From NCBI RefSeq assembly GCF_949987535.1, contig NC_080078.1, positions 47,270,207 to 47,334,206 on the forward strand: a stretch of DNA of 64,000 bases, in the 5' to 3' direction. This DNA is from Balaenoptera acutorostrata (Eukaryota; Chordata; Mammalia; Artiodactyla; Balaenopteridae). The position numbers and the translations under genes are program-made. How positions within the stretch are numbered: position 1 is the stretch's first letter; each line of letters starts with the position of its first letter. The notes beneath the pieces are model-generated. The model was given only the letters and a program-made list of their open reading frames with translations, was not told the DNA's origin and searched no databases. Of the stretch, positions 47,031 to 56,518 are shown piece by piece.

Positions 47031-47318
47031 AATCTTAATAATGTTGATCCACCAGAGGGCAGAAAGCAGAAGCAAGAACTACAATTCTGCAGCCTGTGGA
47101 AGGAAAACCACATTCACAGAAAGATAGACAAAATGAAAAGGCAGAGGAGTTTGTGCCAGATGAAGGAATAAGATAAAATCCCAGAAAAACAACTAAATGA
47201 AGTGGAGATAGGCAACCTTCCAGAAAAAGAATTCAGAATAATGATAGTGAAGATGATCTAGGACCTCAGAAAAGAATGGAGGCAAAGATTGAGAAGATGC
47301 AAGAAATGTTTAACAAAG

Positions 47319-47366
47319 ACCTAGAAGAATGAAAGAACAAACACCTAGAAGAATTAAAGAACAAAC
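47319..47366 (+). repeat. 24-bp tandem duplication in L1 ORF1
   Basis: ACCTAGAAGAATGAAAGAAC... (47319-47342) and ACCTAGAAGAATTAAAGAAC... (47343-47366) are adjacent and differ at one base. Eight codons are duplicated in the coiled-coil segment. Confidence 0.88.
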
Positions 47367-47494
47367 AAACAGAGATGAACAATACAATAACTGGTATGAA
47401 AAATACACTAGAAGGAATGAATAGCAGAAAAATTGAGGCAGAAGAAAGGATAAGTGACCTGGAAGACAGAATGGTCGAATTCACTGCAGTGGAA

Positions 47495-47580
47495 GAAAAT
47501 AAAGAAAACAGAAGGAAAAGAAATGAAGACAGCCTAAGAAAATAAAGAAAACAGAAGGAAAAGAAATGAAGACAGCCTAA
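47495..47580 (+). repeat. Perfect 43-bp tandem duplication in L1 ORF1
   Basis: 47495-47537 and 47538-47580 are identical (both begin GAAAATAAAG and end AGCCTAA). Identity with no mismatch means the duplication is younger than most other damage to this element. It shifts the ORF1 frame. Confidence 0.95.
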
Positions 47581-48159
47581 AAGACCTCTGGGACAACATT
47601 AAATGCAACAACATTCACATTATAGGGGTCCCAGAAGGAGAAGAGAGAGAGAAAGGACCAGAGGAAATATTTGAAGAGATTATAGTCGAAAACTTCCCTA
47701 ATATGGGAAAGGAAATAGCCACACAAGCCCGGGAAGCGCAGAGAGTCCCAGGCAGGATAAACCCAAGGAGAAACATGCCGAGACACATAGTAATCAAACT
47801 GGCAAAAATTAAAGACAAAGAAAAATTATTAAAAGCAACAAGGGAAAAATGACAACATACAAGGGAACTCTCATAAGGTTAACAGCTGTTTTCTCAGCAG
47901 AAACTCTACAAACCAGAAGGGAGTGGCACAATATATTTAAAGTGATGAAAGGGAGGAAACTACAACCAGGATTACTCGAGCTGGCAAGGATCTCATTCAG
48001 ATTCGATGGAGAAATCAAAAGCTTTACAGATAAGCAAAAGCTAAGAGAATTCAGCACCACCAAACCAGTTCTACAACAAATGCTAAAGGAACTTCTCTAA
48101 GTGGGAAACACAAGAGAAGAAAAGGACCTGCAAAAACAAACCCATAACAATTAAGAAAA

Positions 48160-51100
48160 TGGGAAGAGGAACATAAATATCAATAATTACCTTAAACATG
48201 AATGGATTAAATGCTCCAACCAAAAGACACAGGCTTGCTGGATAGATACAAAAACAAGACCCATATATATGCTGCCTACAAGAGACCCACTTCAGACCTA
48301 GGGACACATACAGACTGAAAGTGAGGGGATGGAAAAAGATATTCCATGCAAATGGAAATCAAAAGAAAGCTGGAGTAGCAATGCTCTTATCAGAGAAAAT
48401 AGACTTTAAAATAAAGAATGTTACAAGAGAAAAGGAAGGACACTACATAATGATCAAGGGATCAACCCAAGAAGAAGATATACAATTATAAATATATATG
48501 CACCCAACATAGGAGCACCTCAATACACAAGGCAACTGCTAACAGCTATAAAAGAGGAAATCGACAGTAAGACAATAATAGTGGGGGACTTTAACACCTC
48601 ACTTACACCAATGGACAGATCATCCAAACAGAAAATTAATAAGGAAACACAAGCTTTAAATGACACAATAGACCAGATAGATTTAATTGATATTTATAGG
48701 ACATCCCATTCAAAAACAGCAGATTACACTTTCTTCTCAAGTGCGCACGGAACATTCTCCAGGATAGAGCACATCTTGGGTCATAAATCAATCCTCAGTA
48801 AATTCAAGAAAATTGAAATCATATCAAGCATCTTTTCTGACCACAACTCTATGAGATTAGAAATCAATTACAGGGAAAAAAAAGTAAAAAACAGAAACAC
48901 ATGGAGGGTAAACGATATGTTACTAAATAACCAAGAGATCACTGAAGAAATCAAAGAGGAAATCAAAAAATACCTAGAGACAAATGACAATGAAAACACG
49001 ATGATCCAAAACCTATGGGATGAAGCAAAAGCAGTTCTAAGAGGGAAGTTTATAGCAATACAAGCCTACCTCAAGAAACAAGAAAAATCTCAAATAAACA
49101 ATCTAACATTACACCTAAAGGAACTAGAGAAAGAAGAACAAACAAAACCCAAAGTTAGTAGAGGAAAGAAATCATAAAGATGAGAGCAGAAATAAATGAA
49201 ATAGAAACAAAGAAAACAATAGCAAAGATCTATAAAACTAAAAGCTGGTTCTTTGAGGAGATAAAGAAAATTGATCAACCTTTAGCCAGACTCATCAAGA
49301 AAAAGAAGGAGAGGACTTAAATCAATAAAATTAAAAATGAAAAAGGAGAAGTTACAACAGACACCGCAGAAATACAAAGCATCCTAAGAGACTACTACAA
49401 GCAACCCTATGCCAATAAAATGGACAACCTGGAAGAAATGGACAAATTCTTAGAAAGGTATAACCTTCCAAGACTGAACCAGGAAGAAATAGAAAATATG
49501 AGCAGACCAATCACAAACACTGAAATTGAAATGGTAATTAAAAATCTTCCAACAGGGCTTCCCTGGTGGCGCAGTGGTTGAGAGTCTGCCTGCCAATGCA
49601 GGGGACACGGGTTCGAGCCCTGGTCTGGGAAGATCCCACATGCCACGGAGCAACTAGGCCCGTGAGCCACAACTACTGAGCCTGCACGTCTGGAGCCTGC
49701 ACTCCGCAACAAGAGAGGCCGCGATAGTGAGAGGCCTGCGCACCGTGATGAAGAGTGGCCCCCGCTTGCTGCAACTAGAGAAAGCCCTCGCAGAGAAACG
49801 AAGACCCAACACAGTCAAAAATAAATAAATAAATTTTAAAAAAAAATCTTCCAACAAACAAAAGTCCAGGACAAGATAGCTTCACAGGTGAATTCTATCA
49901 AATATTTAGAGAAGAGCTAACACCCATCCTCTTCAAACTCTTCCAAAAAATTGCAGAGGAAGGAACACTCCCAAGCTCATTCTGTGAGGCCACCATCACC
50001 CTGATACCAAAACGAGACAAAGATACTACAAAAAAAGAAAATTACAGACCAATATCACTGTTGAATATAGATGCAAAAATCCTCAAGAAAGTACTACAAA
50101 CAGAATCCAAAAACACATTAAAAGGATCATACACCATGATCAAGTGGGATTTATCCCAGGGATGCAAGGATCCTTCAATATATGCAAATCAATCAATGTG
50201 ATACACCATATTAACAAACTGAAGGATAAAAACCATATGATCATCTCAATAGATTCAGAAAAAGCTTTTGGCAAAATTCAACACCCATTTATGATAAAAA
50301 ACTCTCCAGAAAGTGGGCATAGAGGGAACCTACCTCAACATAATAAAGGCCATATATGACAAACCCCAGCAAACATCATTCTCAATGGTGAAAAACTGAA
50401 ACCATTTCCTCTAAGATGAGGAACAAGACAAGGATGTCCACTTTCACCACTATTATTCAACATAGTGTTGGAAGTCCTAGCCACGGCAATCAGAGAAGAA
50501 AAAGAAATAAAAGGAATACAAATTGGAAAAGAAGAAGTAAAACTGTCACTGTCTGCAGATGACATGATACTATACATAGAGAATCCTAAAGATGCCACCA
50601 GAAAACTACTAGAGCTAACCAATGAATTTGGTAAAGTAGCAGGATACAAAATTAATGCACAGAAATCTCTTGCATTCCTGTACACTAATGATGAACTATC
50701 TGAAAGAGAAATTAAGAAAACACTCCCATTTACCATTGCAACAAAAAGAATAAAATACCTAGGAATAAACCTACCTAGGGAGACAAAAGACCTGTATGCA
50801 GAAAACTATAAGACATTGCTGAAAGAAATTAAAGATGATACCAACAGATGGAGAGATATACCATATTCTCTGATTAGAAGAATCAATATTGTGAAAATGA
50901 CTATACTACCCAAAGCAATCTAGAGATTCAATGCAATCCCTATCAAATTACCAGTGGCATTTTTCACAGAACTAGAAAAGAAAATCTTAAAATTTGTATG
51001 GAGACACAAAAGACCCTGAATAGCCAAAGCAGTCTTGAGGGGAAAAAAACGGAGCTGGAGGAATCAGACTCCTTGACTTCAGACTATATTACAAAGCTAC

Positions 51101-52275
51101 AGTAATCAAGACAATATGGTACTAGCACAAAAACAGAAATATAGATCAATGCAACAGGAGAGAAAGCCCAGAGATAAACCCACGCACCTATGGTCAACTA
51201 ATCTATGACAAAGGAGGCAAGGATATACAATAGAGAAAAGACAGTCTCGTGAATAAGTGGTGCTGGGAAAACTGGACAGCTACATGTAAAAGAATGAAAT
51301 TAGAACACTCCCTAACACCATACACAATAATAAACTCAGAATGGATTAGAGACCTAAATGTAAGATGGGACACTATAAAATTCTTAGAGGAAAACATAGG
51401 AAGAACATTCTTTGACATAAATCACAGCAAAATCTTTTTTGATTCACCTCTAGAGCAATGGAAATAAAAACAAAAATAAACAAATGGGACCTAATGAAAC
51501 TTAAAAGCTTTTGCACAGCAAAGGAAACTACAAACAAGACGAAAAGACAACCCTCAGAATGGGAGAAAATATTTGCCAACGAATCAAAGGACAAGGGATT
51601 AATCTCCAAAATATACAAACAGCTCATGCAGCTCAATATTAAAAAAACAAACAACCCAATTAAAAAATGGGCAGAAGACCTAAACAGACATTTCTCCAAA
51701 GAAGACATACAGATGGCCAAGAAGCACATGGAAAGATGCTCAACATCATTTATTATTAGAGAAATGCAAATCAAAACTACAATGAGGTATCGCCTCATAC
51801 CAGTTAGAATGGGCATCATCAGAAAATCTACAAACAACAAATGCTGGAGAGGGTGTGGAGAAAAGGGAACCCTCTTGCACTGTTGGTGGAAATGTAAATT
51901 GATACAGCCACTATGGAGAACAGTGTGGAGGTTCCTTAAAAACTAAAAATAGAATTACCATATGACCCAGCAATCCCACTACTGGGCATAGACCCAGAGG
52001 AAACCATAATTCAAAAAGACACATGCACCCCAATGTTCATTGCAGCACTATTTAAAATAGCCAGGTCATGGAAGCAACCTAAATGCCCATCGACAGACGA
52101 ATGGATAAAGAAGAGGTCGTACATATATACAATGGAATATTACTCAGCCATAAAAAGGAACGAAAGTGGGTCATTTGTAGAGACATGGATGGATCTAGAG
52201 ACTGTCATACAGAGTGAAGTAAGTCAGAAAGCGAAAAAGAAATATCGTATATTAACACATATATGTGGAACCTAG
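48160..52275 (+). pseudogene. L1 ORF2 (endonuclease/reverse transcriptase) pseudogene
   Basis: Domains appear in order despite damage. Endonuclease: LNMNGLNAP near 48192 and the QETHF glutamate near 48280, then the GDFN aspartate at 48581 and SDH near 48838. Reverse transcriptase: from about 49860, with DSEKAF near 50250 and an ADD catalytic box at 50555. Cysteine-rich C-terminus: near 51830-51900 ([16 protein letters not shown]). It ends HICGT at 52275. Breaks include a stop at 48243-48245, a frameshift near 48480, a stop near 49318, the SINE insertion, and further shifts near 50090 and 50930. The residue before the catalytic ADD is Ser instead of the usual aromatic. Confidence 0.92.
49555..49841 (+). 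mobile_element. CHR-type SINE inside L1 ORF2
   Basis: The 15-bp target-site duplication AAAAATCTTCCAACA lies at 49540-49554 and 49842-49856. GGGCTTCCCTGG head, GGTTCGAGCCC B box and AAATAAATAAAT tail. The innermost and youngest layer of the nest, inserted at the start of the reverse transcriptase region. Confidence 0.97.
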
Positions 52276-52510
52276 AAAAATGGTACAGATGAACCCGTTT
52301 GCAGGGCAGAAATAGAGACAGAGATGTAGAGAACAAATGTATGGACACCAAGGGGGGAAAGCGGGGGGTAGGGAGATGGTGATGGTGGTGGTGGGATGAA
52401 TTAGGAGATTGGGATTGACATATATACACTAATATGTATAAAATAGATAACTAATAAGAACCTGCAGTATAAAAAATAAAATTCAAAAATTCAAGAAAAT
52501 AATAATAAAA
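52276..52510 (+). other. L1 3' UTR and A-rich end
   Basis: A G-rich 3' UTR stretch (52350-52398, with AAGGGGGGAAAGCGGGG and GATGGTGGTGG runs), then GATTGGGATTGACATATATA and AGAACCTGCAGTATAAAAAA. The A-rich segment to 52510 marks the normal L1 end, bypassed by the longer transcript. Confidence 0.85.
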
Positions 52511-52935
52511 AGTCATGTGTGAATTATGCAGAAAGTTTTCGAATATCTCCTAGACCCCACCTTTCCTGGCCCTTCACAGCTGAAACTACTGAGATCTAAG
52601 AACATAAGAAAGTTTTCAACCTAGACAACGAGGGGTGCCATCATAGCCAGAGCTAAGGGAAGCAAGTCAAGGTGAGTACAGTGAGGTCAAAGGTTTCTTA
52701 AAAGTAAAAGGTAACACATTTACACTTAGATTTTAAGTTTCTCAAATTAAACGCCAAAATTAAACATCTCTTAGTTTAAAAGAGTGGCTGGCAAGTTCAA
52801 GGAGAAATATCAAGTACTAATACAATATCTTCTCAGCATCACAACTAAATTCCTCCTTTTCTCAATATAGTACCACTGCCTTCAATAATGGTTTTTATTT
52901 ATATTTTACTAATAAATACTACCATGGAAAACAAA
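52511..52935 (+). other. Putative L1 3'-transduced sequence (about 425 bp)
   Basis: Non-L1 sequence lies between the L1 A-rich end and the downstream target-site duplication. It ends with AATAAA at 52911-52916, about 20 bp before an A-rich remnant (AAAACAAAA) and the duplication. This is the layout expected when transcription reads through the weak L1 signal into flanking DNA. It includes a donor-like AAGGTGAGTA at 52669. The source locus would lie elsewhere in the genome. Confidence 0.78.
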
Positions 52936-53445
52936 AATCTTAATAATGTTTTGTAGTTTTTAGTGCAAAAGTCTTACACTTCCTTGGTTAAGTTTATTTA
53001 TAAATATTTATTATTTTTGATGCTGTTATAATTGGCCTGGTTTTCTTGATCCCATTTTCAGATCGTTTATTGATAGTGTGTAGAAATAACTGATTTTTGT
53101 ATACTGATCTTGCATCATGAAACTTTGCTGAATTCATTTATTAGCTGTAATAGTTTTTTGGTTTCCATTGTTTTCTTTTTGGCAGATTTTTTAGGATTTT
53201 CCATATATAAAACACATCATATGCAAGTAGACTACGTTTGTATTTTTCCTTTCCAATCTGAAAGCCCTTTATTTCTTTTTCTTACCTAATTGCCCTGGCT
53301 AGAATTTCCTTTACCATGTTGAACAGAAGTGGTGAGCATGGATATCCTTGTCTTACTCCTGATCCTGGGGGGAAATTATTCAGTCTTTCATGATTAAGAA
53401 TGATGTTAACTATGGAGTTTTCACAGATGGCCTTTCAGTTGGTCT

Positions 53446-53579
53446 CTTTTGAGGAAAAAAAAAAGACACACTCTTCTTTTTTCAACTTCCAAGAAAGAAA
53501 ATGTATTTGTTCCTAAAGACTACCACCCATGATTCCCCTTTGCTCCTTCAGTCTACTTCCTAAGTGGTACTTTGTCCCA
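53446..53579. other. Short single-copy stretch
   Basis: AT-rich, with an A-run at 53455-53464; nothing recognised. Confidence 0.5.
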
Positions 53580-53740
53580 GTCAGTGTTTTCCAACATGGT
53601 TAATAAACAATACATCAGAATCACCTTGAGTGTTGATTTAAAAGGCAGATTCTTGTGTCCCTCCCCAGAGTATGATGCCAAAGTCTCTGGGTCTGGAGCC
53701 CAGGCATCTGCATTTAAACAAGCCCCCACATGATTCCTTA
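53580..53740 (+). mobile_element. MER5A-like hAT element
   Basis: CAGTGTTTTCCAACATGGTT, ACATCAGAATCACCTTGAG, AAAGGCAGATTCTTGTG, TCTGGGTCTGGAGCCCAGGC and TGCATTTAAACAAGCCCCCA, in MER5A order. Confidence 0.83.
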
Positions 53741-53742
53741 TG

Positions 53743-53763
53743 AAAAGAAAAGAAAAGAAAAGA
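53743..53763. repeat. (AAAAG)n tract
   Basis: Four to five AAAAG units just after the MER5A element. Confidence 0.85.
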
Positions 53764-54178
53764 GTTTAGTTTTCAAATAAGTTTGTGAATACTGTCAAAA
53801 TACATATTAAAGGCTGAGTATGCTGAAAAAATATATATAAACCCACTTAAACTAGTAAATTCCAAATGTATTTTACTAAGAAATTTTGGGGGGCAAACAC
53901 CAATTAATCAAGTGGAATACAGTATAAAAAAATGTTAGGTAATCACTTTTCATAAATCTGGTGGTGGGGAAAAAAACACTTTTCCTAAGTCTAAGGAGAT
54001 CCAAACAACCACAAAGCCAGCTATCAATGAAAGATGTTCAATAGTAGAAAAGAAACGTGAACAATGGTTGCGCCATGTTGTTCTTTTTGGCAAGATTACA
54101 GCCACCCAGATGCCTTGTTCATACGGGTCTTTACAAACACTGAGTCTGCACATTGTTCTGTGAAATGGAAAAAGGAAG
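53764..54178. other. Single-copy DNA, no gene seen
   Basis: No recognised repeat or gene. Confidence 0.5.
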
Positions 54179-54246
54179 AAGAAACTAACACAATATTATA
54201 AATCAACTATACTTCAATACTTCAATTGAAAACATTAAAAAAAAAT
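54179..54246 (+). mobile_element. Very short L1 3' end
   Basis: AAACTAACACAATATTATAA then ATCAACTATACTTCAATAC and a poly(A) tract: the last about 65 bp of the same L1 family seen reversed at 17703. No target-site duplication was identified. Confidence 0.8.
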
Positions 54247-54589
54247 CTATCCCTGACCCTTATTGACTAGGAAGAGGGAAATGCCTGTAAGCTGTGGGCA
54301 AACAGCAGCATCGTGGTACCCAAGGAGCACCTTGCTATTTGTTGTACAGAGTAAGGCAGTGAACAAAGCAATTGGGTGCTGAACATAGCTATCCCCTACC
54401 TGAGTAGCAGTGTTTGTAAAGCACTTCAGAGGTCTTCCCTGCCATCTTTTCCAGCCAGCTCTGCCCTCTACCCTTTCTCATGCTCTCTTAAGGGGAAAGA
54501 TGGGCCTGATCCCTTTTGCTGGGGTCCATGTTATGCTCCAATATCTCCAGGCCTTTGCCCTGCTGCCAGGCAGATTCCTTTCCACTTTA

Positions 54590-55032
54590 TCAGTAGAGAT
54601 GAAGATAATAATACTTTAGTGAGTACTCTGTATGTGCCAAGCATGGTGCTATGACCTCTACATTTTCCCACTTAACCCTCACTCATGAGTTGGTATCATG
54701 ATGACATGTGACCTTGAGCAAGTCATTTCAAATTTCTGACTTTCTATTTTCTCATCACTAAAATAGGAATAAGAAGAACATCCATCTCATGGGTTTGGAC
54801 TTCAGTGGGATAATCCACACACTGCTCTGAGACTCTCGGGTTCATAGTAAGTGTTCAGTAAGTCTGAACTAGCATTAATGTTATTCCCACTTTTTTTTTT
54901 TTTTTTTTACAGATAAAGGGACTGAAGCTCAGAGACAATAAAGCACTTTTCCAAGGTTATGCAGACACTAAGTGGTCCTGCTGGGATTCAAATGTCAAAC
55001 TTCAGCATCTTTGCCCTTAACCATGACACCGT
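54590..55032 (-). mobile_element. MIR SINE split by an opposite-strand MIR
   Basis: The left part (GAGTACTCTGTATGTGCCAA near 54620, CACTTAACCCTCACTCATG) and right part (ACAGATAAAGGGACTGAAGC near 54910, CTGCTGGGATTCAAATGTC, ending TTAACCATGACACCGTGCC) are the two halves of one reversed MIR. Between them lies a forward MIR-like piece with a long T-run at its edge (54891-54909). Confidence 0.72.
54700..54880 (+). mobile_element. MIR SINE, forward, nested in MIR
   Basis: Forward MIR: ATGTGACCTTGAGCAAGTCA, TTTTCTCATCACTAAAATAG, ATCTCATGGGTTTGGACTTC and TCATAGTAAGTGTTCAGTAA. It lacks the tRNA-like head. Confidence 0.72.
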
Positions 55033-55239
55033 GCCACCTCCAACCACCACTCATCTTGTGTGGTGCATCTTAGGTCCTTCCTCTGCCAGATTTTCAATAA
55101 CTCGCGGTAGACTTTCTCTGTCTTCTGAACTCATAATATTTATTATCTGTGCCACTTATCATGTTAGTATGTTCTAATGAATATTTAATATTGGAAACTA
55201 AAAAATAATCCTGATATTCACGCCTCGTAAATTCAATCA

Positions 55240-55925
55240 CATAATAAACTTCTTTTGAGCATCTTCTGTGTGTCAGGCACTGTGATAAGGTGTGGGGTTT
55301 TGACATCCTTGCCCACATGGAGCTGCTACAGGAGGAAGAGGGATATTAATGGAAGGGTTCCATAAATAAGTGCAGGACTGCAGTTGTGCTGAGTGCCCTG
55401 AAGGAGAGGTGATGGATGCCTGAGAGTACGATGTGGGTGGTGGGATTGGGCAGAGTCAGAGATGCAGTGAGGAGAGTTGACATGAGATGAGAGCTCAGCT
55501 AAGAAGAAGAGGAGATGCTGAGGTAAAGAAGGGAAGGGAGAACAACCCAGGCAGAGGGTACAGCATATGCAAAGGTGCAGAGGTGTCACGATGGGGGCAG
55601 AATGGCACATTCAAGGGATCAAAAACTGGTGAGCGTCTCCAGTGGACATGGACAGATGAAATTGCAGAGGTTGGTAAGAACCGGGTATTGAAGAGTCAAA
55701 AAGATCATGCTGAGAAGTCTAAGTTTATATAATACTATAGAAAAACATTTAAATTTTGAGCAGGTTATAATGCAATCAGTTTTATATGTGAAAAAAATCA
55801 TGTCTTTGTCTGCAGCAGTAGGGGGAGCAATATGCATGCAGGGAGAAAGTTATGGGGTCTGCACTGTCTTCCAGGTGAGAGATGGTGGTAGCCCGGCTGA
55901 GGATGATGGAGATATAAGTAGGATA
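55240..55925 (-). mobile_element. L2 LINE 3' fragment
   Basis: Reversed L2: TTGAGCATCTTCTGTGTGTC near 55254, CCCACATGGAGCTGCTACAG near 55313, CCAGGCAGAGGGTACAGCAT near 55547 (then GCAAAGG), and a continuation with GATGGTGGTAGCCCGGCTGA near 55880. Long but diverged. Confidence 0.72.
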
Positions 55926-56034
55926 GCGGGTGAGATAGAGTCAGGAGGTGACAGCTGAGTAGAGATATAAAGAAACCTACAGGCCCTCCATCACGTCGAT
56001 CTGCCTTCCAGCAGCTGCACTTTTACTTCTCTGG

Positions 56035-56414
56035 ACAATTAAACTTATGTGTCAATTTGACTGGGCCACGATACCCAGATGTATGGTCAAACACTAGTTC
56101 GTATGATGCTGTGGAGGTGTTTTTTAGATGGCATTAATGTTTTTAACAGTAGACTTGGAGTAAAGGAGATTACCTTCTGTAATATGGATGAGCTTCATCC
56201 AATCAATTGAAGGCCTTCAGAGAAAACAAAGGTCCTCCAAAGAAGAGAGAATTCTGTCTTTAGTCTACTTTTGGATTCCAGCTGCAACATTAGCTCTTTC
56301 CTGGGTCTCCAACCTGCTAACTAGCCTTGCAGATTTTGGAATAATGAACTTGGCAGCCTTCAACAATGGTAGGAGCCAATTCCTTAAAACCTTCTCTCTC
56401 TCTCTTTCTCTCCG

Positions 56415-56445
<31 letters not shown>

Positions 56446-56518
56446 ATAATGTATATATAATAATAATATATATATATATTCCTATTGCTTCTGATTCCCT
56501 GGAGAACCTTGACTAATG
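56035..56518 (+). mobile_element. Ancient dispersed repeat, family uncertain
   Basis: Landmarks: TCAATTTGACTGGGCCACGA, GGAGGTGTTTTTTAGATGGC, AAAGGAGATTACCTTCTGTA, TCATCCAATCAATTGAAGGC, GAGCCAATTCCTTAAAACC, then CTCT/GT/TA simple sequence and CCCTGGAGAACCTTGACTAA. This is a very common mammalian repeat end, but I could not name the family with confidence. The CT/TG/TA tract is inside it. Confidence 0.7.
56395..56480. repeat. (CT)n-(TG)n-(TA)n compound tract
   Basis: CTCTCT, then an uninterrupted TG run near 56419-56445, then a TA-rich run to 56480. Likely polymorphic. Confidence 0.9.

Larger units (their letters stand above)
47133..48100 (+). pseudogene. L1 ORF1 (RNA-binding protein) pseudogene
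   Basis: In a live element this encodes the nucleic-acid chaperone that coats L1 RNA. The ATG at 47133 is followed by a stop after 12 codons (TAA 47169-47171, reading GAA-TAA). A 24-bp in-frame duplication lies at 47319-47366 and a perfect 43-bp tandem duplication (frame-shifting) at 47495-47580. The coiled-coil-coding region is rich in GAA/AAG/AAC codons. The C-terminal 83 residues (47849-48100, ending KELL) remain open with the conserved ETLQTRREWHNIFKV and LREFSTTKP blocks. Not translatable as a whole. Confidence 0.9.
47046..52935 (+). mobile_element. Large forward L1 plus transduced 3' flank, 15-bp duplication
   Basis: The perfect 15-bp target-site duplication AATCTTAATAATGTT at 47031-47045 and 52936-52950 bounds a 5.9-kb insertion. 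The contents are: about 85 bp of 5' UTR end, ORF1, a short intergenic gap, ORF2 (carrying a SINE at 49555-49841), 3' UTR to about 52476, an A-rich junction to about 52510, then about 425 bp of non-L1 sequence ending with AATAAA (52911-52916) and an A-rich remnant. The 5' UTR is truncated. All coding frames are broken, so this copy is inactive. The family is the L1 typical of cetartiodactyls. Confidence 0.92.
45345..53445 (-). mobile_element. L1M LINE, reverse, split by a forward L1
   Basis: The left part 45345-47045 is the reversed 3' UTR (TTTTACTGAGATAAAATTAA) and ORF2. The right part 52951-53445 continues the same reversed ORF2. Removing 47046-52935 and one copy of AATCTTAATAATGTT joins CTTCTTTAATTA...ATGTT to TTGTAGTTTTTAGTG with no loss, in the order known for L1 ORF2. 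It is the outermost layer of a three-layer nest. Confidence 0.92.

Noticed and set aside
52205..52429. Minus-strand frame with a polyhistidine run
   Set aside because: Translation of the G-rich GATGGTGG stretch of the L1 3' UTR on the opposite strand.
47046..52500. Possibly active, intact L1
   Set aside because: ORF1 has a stop after 12 codons and a frame-shifting duplication. ORF2 has stops, frameshifts and a SINE insertion, and the 5' UTR is truncated.
52666..52680. Splice donor AAGGTGAGTA implying an exon
   Set aside because: An isolated donor-like match in the transduced segment with no open frame or acceptor partner. The segment is unspliced in the insertion.
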